DNA of 64,000 nucleotides, from positions 1,856,001 to 1,920,000 of the forward strand of contig NC_015387.1 in assembly GCF_000195335.1 (NCBI RefSeq), written 5' to 3'. A program made the position numbers and the translations under genes. The notes below the pieces were generated by a model, which was not told where the DNA came from, searched no databases, and worked only from the letters and a program-made list of their open reading frames with translations. Of this stretch, positions 8,735-18,140 are shown in pieces. How positions within the stretch are numbered: position 1 is the first letter of the stretch; each line of letters opens with the position of its first letter. Origin of the DNA: Marinithermus hydrothermalis DSM 14884 (GTDB lineage: Bacteria > Deinococcota > Deinococci > Deinococcales > Marinithermaceae).

Positions 8735-9328
8735 CTAGGCCTCCTTGAGTTCCTTGATCAGGGCCCGCGCCCGCCGCTGCATCTCGGCGAGCTCGGCGCG
8801 GTGCTCGTTGATGAAGGCCCGGCGCGCCTCGGGCGGGAGCCGGTCGATGAAGAGCTTGCCCTCGAGGTGGTCCAGCTCGTGCTGGATCACCCGCGCGAGG
8901 TACCCTTCGGCCTCGAGGACCTTGGGCTCCCCGTACTCGTCCTGGTACTGGACCCGCACCCGGAGGTCGCGCGGCACCTCGTCGGAGTACAGGCCGGGCA
9001 GGGAGAGGCAGCCCTCGGTGCCGACCTGGTGCCCCTCGCGGTAGGTGATCACGGGGTTCACCATGACGTAGAGCTGCTTGACCCGGCTTTTCAAGGGGGT
9101 GTCCTCGGCCTCCTCCTCCTCGTCCAGGTACTCGGCCGCGACAAAAAGGCGCCGGGAGATCCCCACCTGGGGCGCGGCGAGGCCCACGCCGCCCGCCTCG
9201 AACATGGTCTCGAACAGGTTCTCCGCCAGTTCGGGGATGCCGTCAAACGCCTCCACGGGCAACGCGCGGCGGCGCAGGATGGGGTCCCCGTACAGCCGGA
9301 TGGGGTAGATCGTCGCCATCGCGTTCAT
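8735..9328 (-). CDS. def: Peptide deformylase
   Basis: Metal-dependent hydrolase removing the N-formyl group from nascent proteins. All three signature motifs are present: GGVGLAAPQVG, EGCLSLPG (metal-ligand Cys) and QHELDHLEG (HExxH metal site). About 197 residues. I chose the ATG at 9328 because its ATGA overlaps the stop of cdaR; an alternative ATG is at 9319. An insertion-like acidic stretch (LDEEEEAEDTP) sits between motifs 1 and 2. Confidence 0.95.
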   Translation of the reverse strand: MNAMATIYPIRLYGDPILRRRALPVEAFDGIPELAENLFETMFEAGGVGLAAPQVGISRRLFVAAEYLDEEEEAEDTPLKSRVKQLYVMVNPVITYREGHQVGTEGCLSLPGLYSDEVPRDLRVRVQYQDEYGEPKVLEAEGYLARVIQHELDHLEGKLFIDRLPPEARRAFINEHRAELAEMQRRARALIKELKEA

Positions 9329-10197
9329 TCTACGGGCTCGGCCCGCTCCACGCGAAACCGTCCCCAAACCTCGCCGCCCGCGCGCACCCCGTCCGGCAGC
9401 TCCAGCGCCAACGGCGCGACGTAACTCCCCTCGCGCCACTCGGCCCGAGCCGGGATGAACTCGAGGCCGTCCAGGGCCTCGGGCGGCCCGACGACCGTGA
9501 CCTCCGTGGGGACGCGCGCCTCCACCAGGCGCAGCCCCGCCGGGGGCGGCTCGAGGCGCAGGGGCACCGCGCGCTCGATGAGGAGGGGCGCGCGGGCCTC
9601 CACCCGGGCCGTGTTGGGCTCGAGGGCCAGGCCCGTCACCGGGCGGCCCGCGGCGTCCACCGCGTACAGCGCGACCTCGTCCTCCCCCTGGAGTTCCAGG
9701 CCGACGGCGGCCACGGCGCGCTGCACCTCGCGGTCGGGCCCGCGGGCGCGCACTTGGTTGGGGCTAAAGCGCAGGCCGACCCCGGGGCTGAAGACCTCGA
9801 CCGGCAGCAGGGCCTCGCCCAGCGGTTCGATGCGCCCGATTAGGCGGTCGGGCACGATGTCCACGACCTGGATCCCGGGGGGCAGCTGGATCTGGATGCG
9901 TTGGTCGAAGGTCTCGCCTTCCACGCGGGAGAGGTCGACGAAGGGCACGACCGCGTTCGGGGAGAGGGTCTCCACGCGGCGGGCGGTGCCGCGCACCCGG
10001 ACCTGGACGACCTCGGGCAGCCCCACCGCGACGCGGTCCTCCCCCAGGCCGATGACCTGCAGCTCGCGCACGAAGGTGCGGTCCACCACGGGCTCGTTCT
10101 CGCGCAGCTGGTACCAGAGCATGAAGGCGATGAGGAAGGTCAGGAGCTTCGCGGGCCAGTTGTGCATGAGGCGCGCCCACACCTCACGTGGACTCAC
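9325..10197 (-). CDS. cdaR: YbbR-domain protein, likely CdaA regulator CdaR
   Basis: A 290-residue protein with one N-terminal membrane segment (about residues 14-27, WPAKLLTFLIAFMLWY) followed by extracytoplasmic beta-rich YbbR repeats (for example VRVRGTARRVETLSPNAVVPFVDLS). YbbR/CdaR proteins are known partners and regulators of the diadenylate cyclase CdaA. Here the gene overlaps cdaA by 14 nt and def by 4 nt, the conserved cdaA-cdaR arrangement. Function is inferred from family and position. Confidence 0.85.
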   Translation of the reverse strand: MSPREVWARLMHNWPAKLLTFLIAFMLWYQLRENEPVVDRTFVRELQVIGLGEDRVAVGLPEVVQVRVRGTARRVETLSPNAVVPFVDLSRVEGETFDQRIQIQLPPGIQVVDIVPDRLIGRIEPLGEALLPVEVFSPGVGLRFSPNQVRARGPDREVQRAVAAVGLELQGEDEVALYAVDAAGRPVTGLALEPNTARVEARAPLLIERAVPLRLEPPPAGLRLVEARVPTEVTVVGPPEALDGLEFIPARAEWREGSYVAPLALELPDGVRAGGEVWGRFRVERAEPVE

Positions 10198-10909
10198 GGA
10201 ACACCTCCTCCAAGCGCCCGCGCAGCTCGGACGGGGTGAGGTTCGCGCTCAGCACCCCGCGCTCCGCCACGCGGATCGTGCCGCGTTCCTCGCTCACCAC
10301 GATCACGATCGCGTCCGAGACCTCGCTGAGGCCCAGCGCCGCGCGGTGGCGCGTGCCGAGGTAGCGCAGGTCCTCGCGCTCCGACAAGGGGAAGACGCAC
10401 CCCGCGGCCACCACCCGCGGGCCGCGGAGGATCGTGCCGCCGTCGTGCAGGGGCGTGCCGACCGTGAAGATCGTTTCCAACAGCCGCGCGGAGACCCGGG
10501 CGTCCACCACCTCGCCGGTCACCGCGTACTCCCCGAGCGGCGTGCGGCGCTCGATCGCGATCAGGGCCCCCAGCCGCCGGGCGGCCATGCGTTCCACGGC
10601 GCGTACCAGTTCGTGCACGCCCTTCTCGTCGATCCCATTCTCCCGGAGCCGGCCCCGACCCAAGCGCTCGAGGAAGCCCCGCAGCTCGGGCTGAAACACC
10701 ACGATCAGCGCGAACACCCCGAGGGTCGCGGCGTTGCCCAAGAGCCACGCGAGGGCCCTAAACTCGAGCTGGTCCGCGAGGAACCAGACGCTGAGGTAGA
10801 CCAAAAGCCCGCGCACCAGGTTCAGGGCGCGGGTCTCGGCGACGAGCCTGTACAGGTAGTACAGGACGGTGCTGACCGCCAGGATGTCGAGGACGTCACG
10901 CCACGTCAT
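10184..10909 (-). CDS. cdaA: Diadenylate cyclase CdaA
   Basis: Membrane-bound enzyme making c-di-AMP from two ATP. The N-terminal ~95 residues contain hydrophobic segments (VLDILAVSTVLYYLY, LVRGLLVYLSVWFLA, TLGVFALIVVF). The DAC domain has the diagnostic DGA-type (GTPLHDGGTIL) and RHR (GTRHRAALG) motifs; the first reads DGG instead of the usual DGA. 241 residues is slightly short for the family (about 270). First gene of cdaA-cdaR-def-fmt, downstream of deoB. Confidence 0.92.
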   Translation of the reverse strand: MTWRDVLDILAVSTVLYYLYRLVAETRALNLVRGLLVYLSVWFLADQLEFRALAWLLGNAATLGVFALIVVFQPELRGFLERLGRGRLRENGIDEKGVHELVRAVERMAARRLGALIAIERRTPLGEYAVTGEVVDARVSARLLETIFTVGTPLHDGGTILRGPRVVAAGCVFPLSEREDLRYLGTRHRAALGLSEVSDAIVIVVSEERGTIRVAERGVLSANLTPSELRGRLEEVFREST

Positions 10910-10933
10910 GGTTCGCGCCTAGGCTGTGCTCCT

Positions 10934-12079
10934 TCACACTACTGGCGTTCCCGGTCCTTCCCACGCCACCCCGAAGATCCGCGCCCAGCTCGCGCCCAGG
11001 TCCGCGAAGGTCGCGCGCGTGCCCAGGTCCCGCCCGGCGAGGCCCGGCCCGACCGCGAGGAGCAGGCCGTACTCGCGCGTGTGGTCGGTCCCGCGGTAGG
11101 TGGGGTCGTTCCCGTGGTCGCTCACGATAAACAGGTAATCCTCCGGCCCGAGCGCCGCTAAGAACTCGGGCAGCGCCGCGTCGAAGGCCTTAAGGGCCTC
11201 CGCGTACCCCTCGGGGTTCCGGCGGTGGCCGTACTTGGCGTCGAAATCCACCAGGTTCGTGAAGATCAGGCCTTCCACATCCTCCCGCATCAGCTCGAGG
11301 GTCTTCCGGATGCCGTCGGCGTTGTCCTTGGTCTTCACCTCGCGGGTGAACCCGCGGTGCGCGTAGATGTCCGGGATCTTCCCCACCCCCACCACGTCGA
11401 GCCCCGCGCCCACCAGCGCGTCCAGCACGTTCGCGGGCGGCTCGAGGGCGAAGTCCTTGCGCAGGTCGTTGCGCCGGTAAAACCCGCCGGGCTCGCCTTC
11501 GAAGGGCCGGGCGATGACCCGCGCGACCGCGTAGGGCCCTTGCAGGATCTCCCGCGCGGCCTGGCACCAGGCGTAGAGCGTCTCCAGGGGCACCACCTCG
11601 AGGTGCGCCGCGATCTGGAAGACCGAGTCCGCGGAGGTGTACACGATGGGCTGGCCGGTCCGGAGGTGCGCCGCCCCGTAGTCCCGGATGACCTCGGTCC
11701 CGGAGTAGGGGCGGTTCACGAGCCAGCCGCGCCCGATCCGCTGGGCGAAGGCCTCCATGACCTCCGGGGGAAACCCTTCGGGAAAGACGCGGAAGGGGTG
11801 CTCGAGGATGATCCCCACGAACTCCCAGTGCCCGGTGGAGGTGTCCTTCCCGGGGCTTTGCGCGCGCATGCGGCCGAACGCGCCTTGGGGCCGGTCCACG
11901 CGGGGCAGGGTGTGCACGCCCGGAACGTGCCCCAGCCCCAGCTCGGCTAAATGCGGGAGTTGAATGCCGGTGGCGAGCACCGTGTGGTCCAGGGTGTCCG
12001 CCCCCTCATCATTAAACTCGGCGGCGTCGGGAAGGTACCCGAGCCCCACCGAGTCGAGGACGACGGTCGTGACCTTCAT
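10934..12079 (-). CDS. deoB: Phosphopentomutase
   Basis: Alkaline-phosphatase-superfamily mutase interconverting ribose-1-phosphate and ribose-5-phosphate in nucleoside salvage. The N-terminus [25 protein letters not shown] holds the first metal Asp. The nucleophile Thr lies in [12 protein letters not shown] near residue 80, and C-terminal metal ligands are in [19 protein letters not shown]. Length 381. The start codon is preceded at 6 nt by TATGCT (12086-12091 on the complement), so the mRNA is probably leaderless. Confidence 0.95.
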   Translation of the reverse strand: MKVTTVVLDSVGLGYLPDAAEFNDEGADTLDHTVLATGIQLPHLAELGLGHVPGVHTLPRVDRPQGAFGRMRAQSPGKDTSTGHWEFVGIILEHPFRVFPEGFPPEVMEAFAQRIGRGWLVNRPYSGTEVIRDYGAAHLRTGQPIVYTSADSVFQIAAHLEVVPLETLYAWCQAAREILQGPYAVARVIARPFEGEPGGFYRRNDLRKDFALEPPANVLDALVGAGLDVVGVGKIPDIYAHRGFTREVKTKDNADGIRKTLELMREDVEGLIFTNLVDFDAKYGHRRNPEGYAEALKAFDAALPEFLAALGPEDYLFIVSDHGNDPTYRGTDHTREYGLLLAVGPGLAGRDLGTRATFADLGASWARIFGVAWEGPGTPVV

Positions 12080-12085
12080 ACCCCC

Positions 12086-12091
12086 AGCATA
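12086..12091 (-). promoter_or_regulatory. deoB: -10 box of leaderless deoB promoter
   Basis: TATGCT on the minus strand, 6 nt before the deoB ATG. Spacing places the transcription start at or next to the start codon; no ribosome-binding site is otherwise needed. Confidence 0.55.
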
Positions 12092-12107
12092 CCCCTAAAC
12101 GCGGGGT

Positions 12108-13718
12108 TTACCGGTGCCGCCGCGCGTGCTCGAGGAGGGCCTCGGCCGTCCAGGTGTTCACCACGCGTTCGGGGGCGAGCCCGGCCTTGGCCGCCATCCA
12201 CAGGCCGTAGGTCACGTCGTCCATCCCCTCGACCGCGTGCGCGTCCGGCCCCAGGGAGAACCAGAGCCGGTCCCGCCAGGCGAGGGCGACGCGCCAGTCC
12301 AGGTCGAGCCGCCAGGGGTTGGCGTTGATCTCGAGGATCACGCCGCGCATAGCGGCGCGCTCCAGCACGCGTTCCCAGTCGGCCACGGCCCCCTTGCGGC
12401 GCAGCAAGAGCCGCCCCGTGGCGTGCCCCAGGATGGTGAGGTAGGGGTTGTCCAGGGCGCGCAACAGCCGCGCGGTCTGCGCCTCGGGGTCCAGGCCCAG
12501 CTGGCTGTGGAGGCTCCCGATCACCACGTCGAAGCGCGCCAGGACCGCCTCGGGGTAGTCGAGCCGGCCGTCCGGGAGGATGTCGGCCTCGATCCCCTTG
12601 AGGATGCGGAAGGGGGCGAGCTCGGCGTTCAGGCGGTCGATCTCCGCCCACTGGGCCTCGAGGGCCTCGAGGTCCAGGCCGCCCGCGTACGCCGCGGCCT
12701 GGGAGTGGTCGCTGACCACCAGGTACCGGTACCCGCGCGCCCGGGCGGCCTCGGCCATCTCCCGCAGGGAGGCGGCCCCGTCGGAGTAGGTGGTGTGGGC
12801 GTGGATCAGGCCCACGAGGTCCGCGCGCGCCACCACGCGCGCGGGAGGAGGTAGGCCCAGGTGCTCCGGCTCGCGCCAGAACGGCGGCACGAACGTCCGC
12901 TCGAGCGCGGCGAAGACCGCGGCCTCCTCCGGCAGCTCCGGGAGCGGCCCCAAAGCCTCGACGAAGGCGCGGGACCCGGTGGCCTGGAGGAGGACGGTGC
13001 CGAACGCCTCCGGGCGGGCCGTGAAGACCTTGAGGGGCAGGCCCTCCACCCGGCCGTGCACCACCCGGCCCTCGACGCGCTGGGCGTGCACGCCCAAGGC
13101 CGCCGCGACCCGCTCCGGCGGGGCCAGCGCGACGAGGTCCACGCTCCCCACGGTCTCCAACCCCCGCCGGAGGCTGCCGGCCAGCTCGGCGCGAATCCCG
13201 GCCCCCTCGAGGTCCGCCAGTAACAGCCGCGCTGCCTCGAGGCCGGTGGGCAGGTGGACGCGCCGCGCGTTCGCGAGGGCGAACCGGGCGGCCTCGAGCA
13301 GCGCGGCCTCGCTCCGGGCTCCGAACCCGGGAAGGGCCCGGATGCGGCCGGCCTCCGCCCAGGCCACGAGCGCCCCGAGCGAGTCCACGCCCGCCTCCCA
13401 CAGGGCGCGCACGCGCTTGGGGCCGAGCCCCTGCACCTCCAAAAGCTCCAGCACGCCCGGGGGGACGCGCGCGAGGAGCTCCTCCAGGTACGGAAACTCG
13501 CCCGTGCGGTACACCTCCTCGAGCAACGCGGCCAGGCTCCGCCCCACGCCGGGCACGCCCTGGAAGCCGCGCGCGGCCAGGGCCTCCAGGTCCTCCTCGT
13601 GGCGCTCGAGGGCCCGCGCGGCGCGGCGGTACGCCCAGGCGCGGGGCCCGCCCTCCCCCAGGACCTCCATCAGGTCGGCGGCGCGCGCGAGGAGGCGCGC
13701 GAGTTCCTTGCGGTTCAT
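12108..13718 (-). CDS. PolX-family protein: degenerate polymerase domain fused to intact PHP domain
   Basis: 536 residues with the layout of bacterial DNA polymerase X: helix-hairpin-helix motifs (GVPGVGRSLA near 54, VQGLGPKRVRAL near 95), a Pol-beta nucleotidyltransferase region at about 150-285 and a C-terminal PHP phosphoesterase at about 303-536. The PHP ligand motifs look intact (IHAHTTYSDG, VSDHS, GIEADI, SLHS, GHATGR, GPDAHA). In the polymerase region the usual GDxD reads GSVD (S192, D194), and the third catalytic Asp motif (normally VDLRV) reads PLKVF with K230. Two of three catalytic aspartates therefore seem lost. It may act only as a nuclease or phosphatase. Start is the ATG at 13718, with TATCAT 7 nt upstream (leaderless). 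Confidence 0.88.
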   Translation of the reverse strand: MNRKELARLLARAADLMEVLGEGGPRAWAYRRAARALERHEEDLEALAARGFQGVPGVGRSLAALLEEVYRTGEFPYLEELLARVPPGVLELLEVQGLGPKRVRALWEAGVDSLGALVAWAEAGRIRALPGFGARSEAALLEAARFALANARRVHLPTGLEAARLLLADLEGAGIRAELAGSLRRGLETVGSVDLVALAPPERVAAALGVHAQRVEGRVVHGRVEGLPLKVFTARPEAFGTVLLQATGSRAFVEALGPLPELPEEAAVFAALERTFVPPFWREPEHLGLPPPARVVARADLVGLIHAHTTYSDGAASLREMAEAARARGYRYLVVSDHSQAAAYAGGLDLEALEAQWAEIDRLNAELAPFRILKGIEADILPDGRLDYPEAVLARFDVVIGSLHSQLGLDPEAQTARLLRALDNPYLTILGHATGRLLLRRKGAVADWERVLERAAMRGVILEINANPWRLDLDWRVALAWRDRLWFSLGPDAHAVEGMDDVTYGLWMAAKAGLAPERVVNTWTAEALLEHARRHR

Positions 13719-13736
13719 CAAGGGAATGATACCGCC

Positions 13737-14792
13737 TTACGAACCGCTCGGCGCGCCCTGCGGGGGTTTTTCGGAGGAGTGGCCGGGGTTGACCTTGAGC
13801 TCGGGGTGGGCGTAGACCGCGGCGTGGTTCGCGGCGATCGCGGCCTCCCCGAACCCCAAGGCGATCAAGGGGAGCTTCCCGGGGTAGGTCACGATATCCC
13901 CCGCGGCGAACACCCCCGGGCGGCTGGTCTCCATGCGCGAGTTCACCTTGATCTTGTTCCGCTCGAGCTCCAGCCCCCAGTTCGCCAAGGGGCCCAGCCG
14001 GGTCACGTACCCGGTCAGGACCAGGACCGCGTCCACCTCGAGGGTCCGTTCCTCCCCGGTCTGGTTGTGGAAGATCACCGCGCGGCGCACCTGGGTGTCC
14101 CCCGTGACCTCGCGAACCTCGTAGGGGGTGAGGACCTCGAGCTCCTGGGCCTCGGCCGCTCGGAGGAGTTGCTGGACGGTCGCAGCGTGGGCGCGGAACT
14201 GCGCGCGGCGGTGGATCAGGGTGACCTGAGCGACGTCCTTGAGGCCCAGCGCCCAGTCCACGGCGCTGTCCCCGCCGCCCACGATCAGCACCCGGCGGCC
14301 CGCGTACTCCTGGACGCGGCGCACCGCGTAGGCCACGCCGCGCCCCTCGAACTCCCGGATGCCCGGGGCCTCGAGGCCCCGGGGCTGGAAGGCCCCGACC
14401 CCCGCGGTGACGATGACCGCGCGGGCGCGGTAGGCGCGGCCCTGGGAGGTGGTGACCCTGAAGAGGCCGTCCGCTTCCTCCAGGGTCTCGGCGCGCTCGC
14501 CGAGGGCGTAGGCCGGCTGGAAGGGGGCGAGCTGCTCCACGAGCCGGTCCACGAGGTCCTTGGCGCGCACCTTGGGGAAACCGGCGACGTCGTAGATGTA
14601 CTTCTCCGGGTAGAGGGCGCTGAGCTGCCCGCCGGGCTCGGGCAGGGGGTCGATGAGGCGCACGCTGAGGCCCCGCAGCCCCACGTAGAACCCCGCGAAC
14701 AGCCCGCTCGGGCCCGCGCCGACGATGAGCACGTCGCTGTACGGTTCGGCGGCTTCCGTCGTCTTGGGGGGGATGGGTTCGGGTTGGCTCAT
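13737..14792 (-). CDS. Ferredoxin-NADP+ reductase, thioredoxin-reductase-like type
   Basis: A 351-residue FAD protein of the thioredoxin-reductase-like ferredoxin-NADP reductase family (TrxR-like FNR). The FAD motif is at about residues 22-38 ([19 protein letters not shown]) and the NADPH motif at about 168-185 ([17 protein letters not shown]). There is no CxxC redox pair, which separates it from true thioredoxin reductase. It follows sat by 21 nt with an AAAGGAG ribosome-binding site, so it is likely the last gene of the sulfate-assimilation operon, where it could supply reduced ferredoxin to sulfite reductase (inference from position). Confidence 0.88.
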   Translation of the reverse strand: MSQPEPIPPKTTEAAEPYSDVLIVGAGPSGLFAGFYVGLRGLSVRLIDPLPEPGGQLSALYPEKYIYDVAGFPKVRAKDLVDRLVEQLAPFQPAYALGERAETLEEADGLFRVTTSQGRAYRARAVIVTAGVGAFQPRGLEAPGIREFEGRGVAYAVRRVQEYAGRRVLIVGGGDSAVDWALGLKDVAQVTLIHRRAQFRAHAATVQQLLRAAEAQELEVLTPYEVREVTGDTQVRRAVIFHNQTGEERTLEVDAVLVLTGYVTRLGPLANWGLELERNKIKVNSRMETSRPGVFAAGDIVTYPGKLPLIALGFGEAAIAANHAAVYAHPELKVNPGHSSEKPPQGAPSGS

Positions 14793-14813
14793 ACCGACTC
14801 CTTTCGTAGTAGT

Positions 14814-15962
14814 TTAAGGCCTTGGGTCCGGGGGCGGCACCCGCAGCACCTCGGCCACCTCGGGCCGCACGAGCTCCGGGGGTGGCCGCCGGCCCTCGCG
14901 GAGCAAACGCCTTACGGTGGTCATGCTAATCGGGGTGCGCGCCCGGGGATCGTGGCCGCAGGTACGCTCGGAAGCGATTCCGCCGCAGGCCGCGCAGTGA
15001 AACACCGCGCCGACCTTGAGGATCCGGATCCCCAAAGGCTCCGGGAGCTCATCGAAGATGCGGTGCGCCGCGAACGGGTCGTAGTAATCCCCGACCCCCG
15101 CGTGGTCGCGCCCCACGATGAAGTGCGTCGCCCCGAAGTTCTGCCGCACGATCGCGTGGAAGACCGCCTCGCGCGGCCCCGCGTACCGCATGGCCGTGGC
15201 CAGCCCCGCGAGCACCACCCGCCCCGGCGGGTAGACCCGCTCCACCAGGACCCGGTAGGCCTCGAGGATCGTCCGGGTGTCGAAATCCCCGGGTTTTTTC
15301 CGTCCCAGGATGGGGTGGATCAAAAGGCCGTCCGCGAGCTCCAGGCCGAGCCGGTGCAGGTACTCGTGCGCCCGGTGCGGCGCGTTCCGCGTCTGGAAGG
15401 CCACCACCGTAGCGAACCCGCGGCGGGCGAACTCGGCGCGCACCTCGGCCGGGGAGCGGCTCCAGGCCCGGTAGGCGTGCGGCACGGGCTCGAGCAGGGT
15501 CACGCGCCCCGCGACCGCCCAGGGCCCCTTCCGGTACAAGAGGGCCACGCCGGGGTGCCGGGGCGCATCCGTCCCCCAGACCCGCCGGGCGAGGCGCTCG
15601 AGGTCCAGCCGGTAGACCTCCGTGACCTCGAGGAGGCCCAGCACGCGCCCCGACGCATCCCGGATCGCGGCCGCCTCCCCCACCGCGACGCGCGGCCGCT
15701 GGCGGCGCTGGAACAGCACGGGGAGCGGCCAGACGGGCCCGCCGGGCAGCCGGAGGGTCTCGGCGACCGCCCAGAGGGCCTCCCGGTCCATGAACCCCTC
15801 GAGGGGGGAGAAGGCCCCGGTCGCGAGGTTCTCGAGGTCGAGCAGGGTGTCCAGGTCGGCCGTGAGGGCGGGGAGGGCCCGGGCCTCGGCCCGCAGCCGC
15901 TCCCGCTCGGCGCCCTCCGCCACGCGCTGCACCAGGGTGTTGCCGTGCGGGGGGATCAGCAC
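14814..15962 (-). CDS. sat: Sulfate adenylyltransferase (ATP sulfurylase)
   Basis: Activates sulfate with ATP to adenosine 5'-phosphosulfate. Motifs: [12 protein letters not shown] (HxxH nucleotide site), [13 protein letters not shown], and [16 protein letters not shown] four-Cys zinc-like site ([13 protein letters not shown]) near the C-terminus is typical of prokaryotic Sat. The correct start is GTG at 15962, directly preceded by GGAGGTGA, giving 382 residues and a short overlap with the cobA end. Part of the riboswitch-controlled sulfur operon. Confidence 0.96.
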   Translation of the reverse strand: MLIPPHGNTLVQRVAEGAERERLRAEARALPALTADLDTLLDLENLATGAFSPLEGFMDREALWAVAETLRLPGGPVWPLPVLFQRRQRPRVAVGEAAAIRDASGRVLGLLEVTEVYRLDLERLARRVWGTDAPRHPGVALLYRKGPWAVAGRVTLLEPVPHAYRAWSRSPAEVRAEFARRGFATVVAFQTRNAPHRAHEYLHRLGLELADGLLIHPILGRKKPGDFDTRTILEAYRVLVERVYPPGRVVLAGLATAMRYAGPREAVFHAIVRQNFGATHFIVGRDHAGVGDYYDPFAAHRIFDELPEPLGIRILKVGAVFHCAACGGIASERTCGHDPRARTPISMTTVRRLLREGRRPPPELVRPEVAEVLRVPPPDPRP

Positions 15963-16696
15963 GCGTTCACCTCCGTTTCCTCGCGCATCAGTTGATCCCG
16001 CAGGGCCACGACCGGCCCCACCACGAAGACGGCGGGGGGCGCGACCGCCACCCGGTGCGCGGCCACCGCGGCCAGCGTCGTGATCACCACGCGCGCCTCG
16101 GGGGTGCTGCCGCGCTCCACGAAGGCCACCGGTTCCGCGGGCGCGCGGCCCGCCGCGATCAAGGCCCGGGCGATCTCCGCGCGGCGGCGCACCCCCATCA
16201 GGATCACCAGGGTCTCCACCCCCGCGTACCGCCGCGCGTCGAAGGGCGCGCCGCCCGCGCCGTGCCCGGTCACCACCACGAACCCCCGGGACACCCCCCG
16301 GAAGGTCAGGGGAATCCCCGCAAGGCCCGGGACCGCGAGGGCCGAGGTCACCCCCGGCACGACCTCGACCGTCACGCCATGCGCGGCGAGGTAACGCCAC
16401 TCCTCCCCCCCGCGCCCGAAGACGAAGGGGTCCCCGCCCTTGAGCCGCACCACCGCGCGCCCCGCCCGGGCGTGCTCGAGCATGAGCCGATAGATCTCGC
16501 GCTGCACGCGCTCCTGCTCGCCGTAGCGTTTACCCACGGGGACCCGCTCGGCCGTGGGGGGAGCCCACTCGAGGACCGCCGGCGCGACCAGCCGGTCGTA
16601 GAGGACCACGTCGGCCTGCTGCAGGACGCGCACCGCCTTGAGCGTGAGGAGCTCGGGGTCCCCGGGCCCCGCGCCCACGATGTACACCTTGCTCAT
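15956..16696 (-). CDS. cobA: Uroporphyrinogen-III C-methyltransferase
   Basis: SAM-dependent methylase making precorrin-2, the first step toward siroheme. The N-terminus [19 protein letters not shown] and the segment [18 protein letters not shown] are the two SUMT signatures; [19 protein letters not shown] completes the SAM pocket. 246 residues. Start ATG at 16696 has AGGGAGG upstream and overlaps the stop of the TauE-like gene (ATGA). Siroheme is the cofactor of the sulfite reductase encoded at the head of this operon. Confidence 0.95.
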   Translation of the reverse strand: MSKVYIVGAGPGDPELLTLKAVRVLQQADVVLYDRLVAPAVLEWAPPTAERVPVGKRYGEQERVQREIYRLMLEHARAGRAVVRLKGGDPFVFGRGGEEWRYLAAHGVTVEVVPGVTSALAVPGLAGIPLTFRGVSRGFVVVTGHGAGGAPFDARRYAGVETLVILMGVRRRAEIARALIAAGRAPAEPVAFVERGSTPEARVVITTLAAVAAHRVAVAPPAVFVVGPVVALRDQLMREETEVNAC

Positions 16697-17460
16697 CCCA
16701 TCCCTCCCTTCGCGAGGGCCAACCCCCGGTACACGAGGGACGCCCCGACCAGCACCAGCCACGCCAACAGCCCCAGCCGCAAGGGTCGCGCGGGAATCCG
16801 GCCGGCGAGGAACGCCCCGGCCACAGCCCCCACGCTTCCCCCGAGGGCCAGCTCGGCGAGGAGGGGTAGGTTCACGTTGCCCATCCCGAGGTGGAGGCCC
16901 CCACCCACGGTGGCGGCGACCAAACCGAAGGCCAGGTCCGTCCCCACGACCCGCGCGGGCGCGAGGCGGGTCGTACCGAGGAGGAGCAGGGTGCCCAAAG
17001 CTCCCGCTCCCGCCGAGGCGAACCCCATCTCGAGCCCGATCCCAAACGCCCCTAAGGGGATCAGGTGGGGCCGCGCCTTGGGGACCGCTCGGCCGCTGAG
17101 GGCCCGCCCGAGCCCCCAAAGCGCGGAGAAGGCCACCGTCCCCCCGAGGACCGCCAGCACCACCCCGCCCTGGGCCTTCAGCCTATCCAGGAAAAGCGAG
17201 CCCAGCACCACCCCGGGCACCCCCCCGAGGAGCATCCGGCCGAGGACCCCGGCGTCCACCTGGCCCCGCGCCAGGTACACGCCCCCCGCGAGGAGCTTCG
17301 CCAAAGCGCCGTACACGAGCGCCGTCCCGACCGCCTCCGCCGGCGGCACCCCCAGGGCGAGGATCAGCAGCGGGGCGGTGAGCGTGCCCGCACCGACCCC
17401 GCTCAGGCCGACCCCCAGCGCGATCAACAGCCCCAGCCCCACCGCCATTCGCGCCCTCAC
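16693..17460 (-). CDS. TauE/SafE-family membrane transporter
   Basis: A very hydrophobic 255-residue protein with about eight membrane segments and the duplicated TauE/SafE architecture (for example GLGLLIALGVGLSGVGAGTL and FGIGLEMGFASAGAGALGT). The family moves sulfite, sulfoacetate and related anions. In the middle of a sulfate-assimilation operon it probably transports sulfate or sulfite (inference). The start is taken as GTG 17460, overlapping the cysH stop as GTGA; an ATG at 17448 is an alternative. Confidence 0.85.
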   Translation of the reverse strand: MRARMAVGLGLLIALGVGLSGVGAGTLTAPLLILALGVPPAEAVGTALVYGALAKLLAGGVYLARGQVDAGVLGRMLLGGVPGVVLGSLFLDRLKAQGGVVLAVLGGTVAFSALWGLGRALSGRAVPKARPHLIPLGAFGIGLEMGFASAGAGALGTLLLLGTTRLAPARVVGTDLAFGLVAATVGGGLHLGMGNVNLPLLAELALGGSVGAVAGAFLAGRIPARPLRLGLLAWLVLVGASLVYRGLALAKGGMG

Positions 17461-18140
17461 CCCTCCCGGTCAAAGGTGTGGATGCCGCACTCGAGCTTTC
17501 GCCCTCCCCAACGCCCCGAGCGGGGGTTGGTGGGGTCAGTAGGCAGGCTGGTGCACGGCGCGCACCCGATGGAGCGGTACCCCTGGTCGTACAGGGGCAG
17601 GTGCGGGATCTCGTGGACCTCGAGGTAGGCCCACACCGTCTTCCAGTCCCAGTCCGCCAAGGGGCTCAGCTTCGCGATCCGCTTGCCGCTCGGCAGGGTG
17701 TGGGTCTCGAGCTTTTTCAGGCCCGCCCGTGTGGGCGACTGCTCCCGCCGGAGGCCGGTGAGCCAGAGGTCGTACGGCTCGAGGCCCGCCACGAGCGGCT
17801 CGACCTTGCGCAAGCGGCAGCACCGGTCGGGGTCGGTCCGGTAGAGCTGACCGAAGCGCGCCTCTTGCTCCGCCACGCTCAGGGGGGGCGTCAGGTTGAT
17901 GAGGTTCAGGTTCCACGCCGCGGCGAGCCGGTCGCGGTAGGCGTAGGTCTCGGGGAAGTGGTACCCGGTGTCCAGGAACAAGACCGGAAGGTCCGGCCGG
18001 TGTTGGCGCGCCATGTGGAGGACCACGACGTCCTCGGCCTGGAAGCTGCAGGTCAGGCAGGCCGCGGGGTAGGCCTCGAGCGCCGCGCGCACCAGGGCCT
18101 CGGCCGACAAGCGTTCGGCGGTCTCGGGCGTTAAGCTCAT
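17457..18140 (-). CDS. cysH: Adenylylsulfate (APS) reductase, CysH family
   Basis: Reduces activated sulfate to sulfite. The PP-loop fold begins TCSFQAEDVVVLHMA. Cysteine pairs CC (DPDRCCRLRKVEPL) and CAPC (SIGCAPCTSL), typical of the 4Fe-4S-bearing APS-type enzyme, are present, as is the C-terminal catalytic ECGIH. No APS kinase gene is visible in the operon, which supports direct APS use. 227 residues from the ATG at 18140, which overlaps the previous stop (ATGA). Confidence 0.93.
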   Translation of the reverse strand: MSLTPETAERLSAEALVRAALEAYPAACLTCSFQAEDVVVLHMARQHRPDLPVLFLDTGYHFPETYAYRDRLAAAWNLNLINLTPPLSVAEQEARFGQLYRTDPDRCCRLRKVEPLVAGLEPYDLWLTGLRREQSPTRAGLKKLETHTLPSGKRIAKLSPLADWDWKTVWAYLEVHEIPHLPLYDQGYRSIGCAPCTSLPTDPTNPRSGRWGGRKLECGIHTFDREG

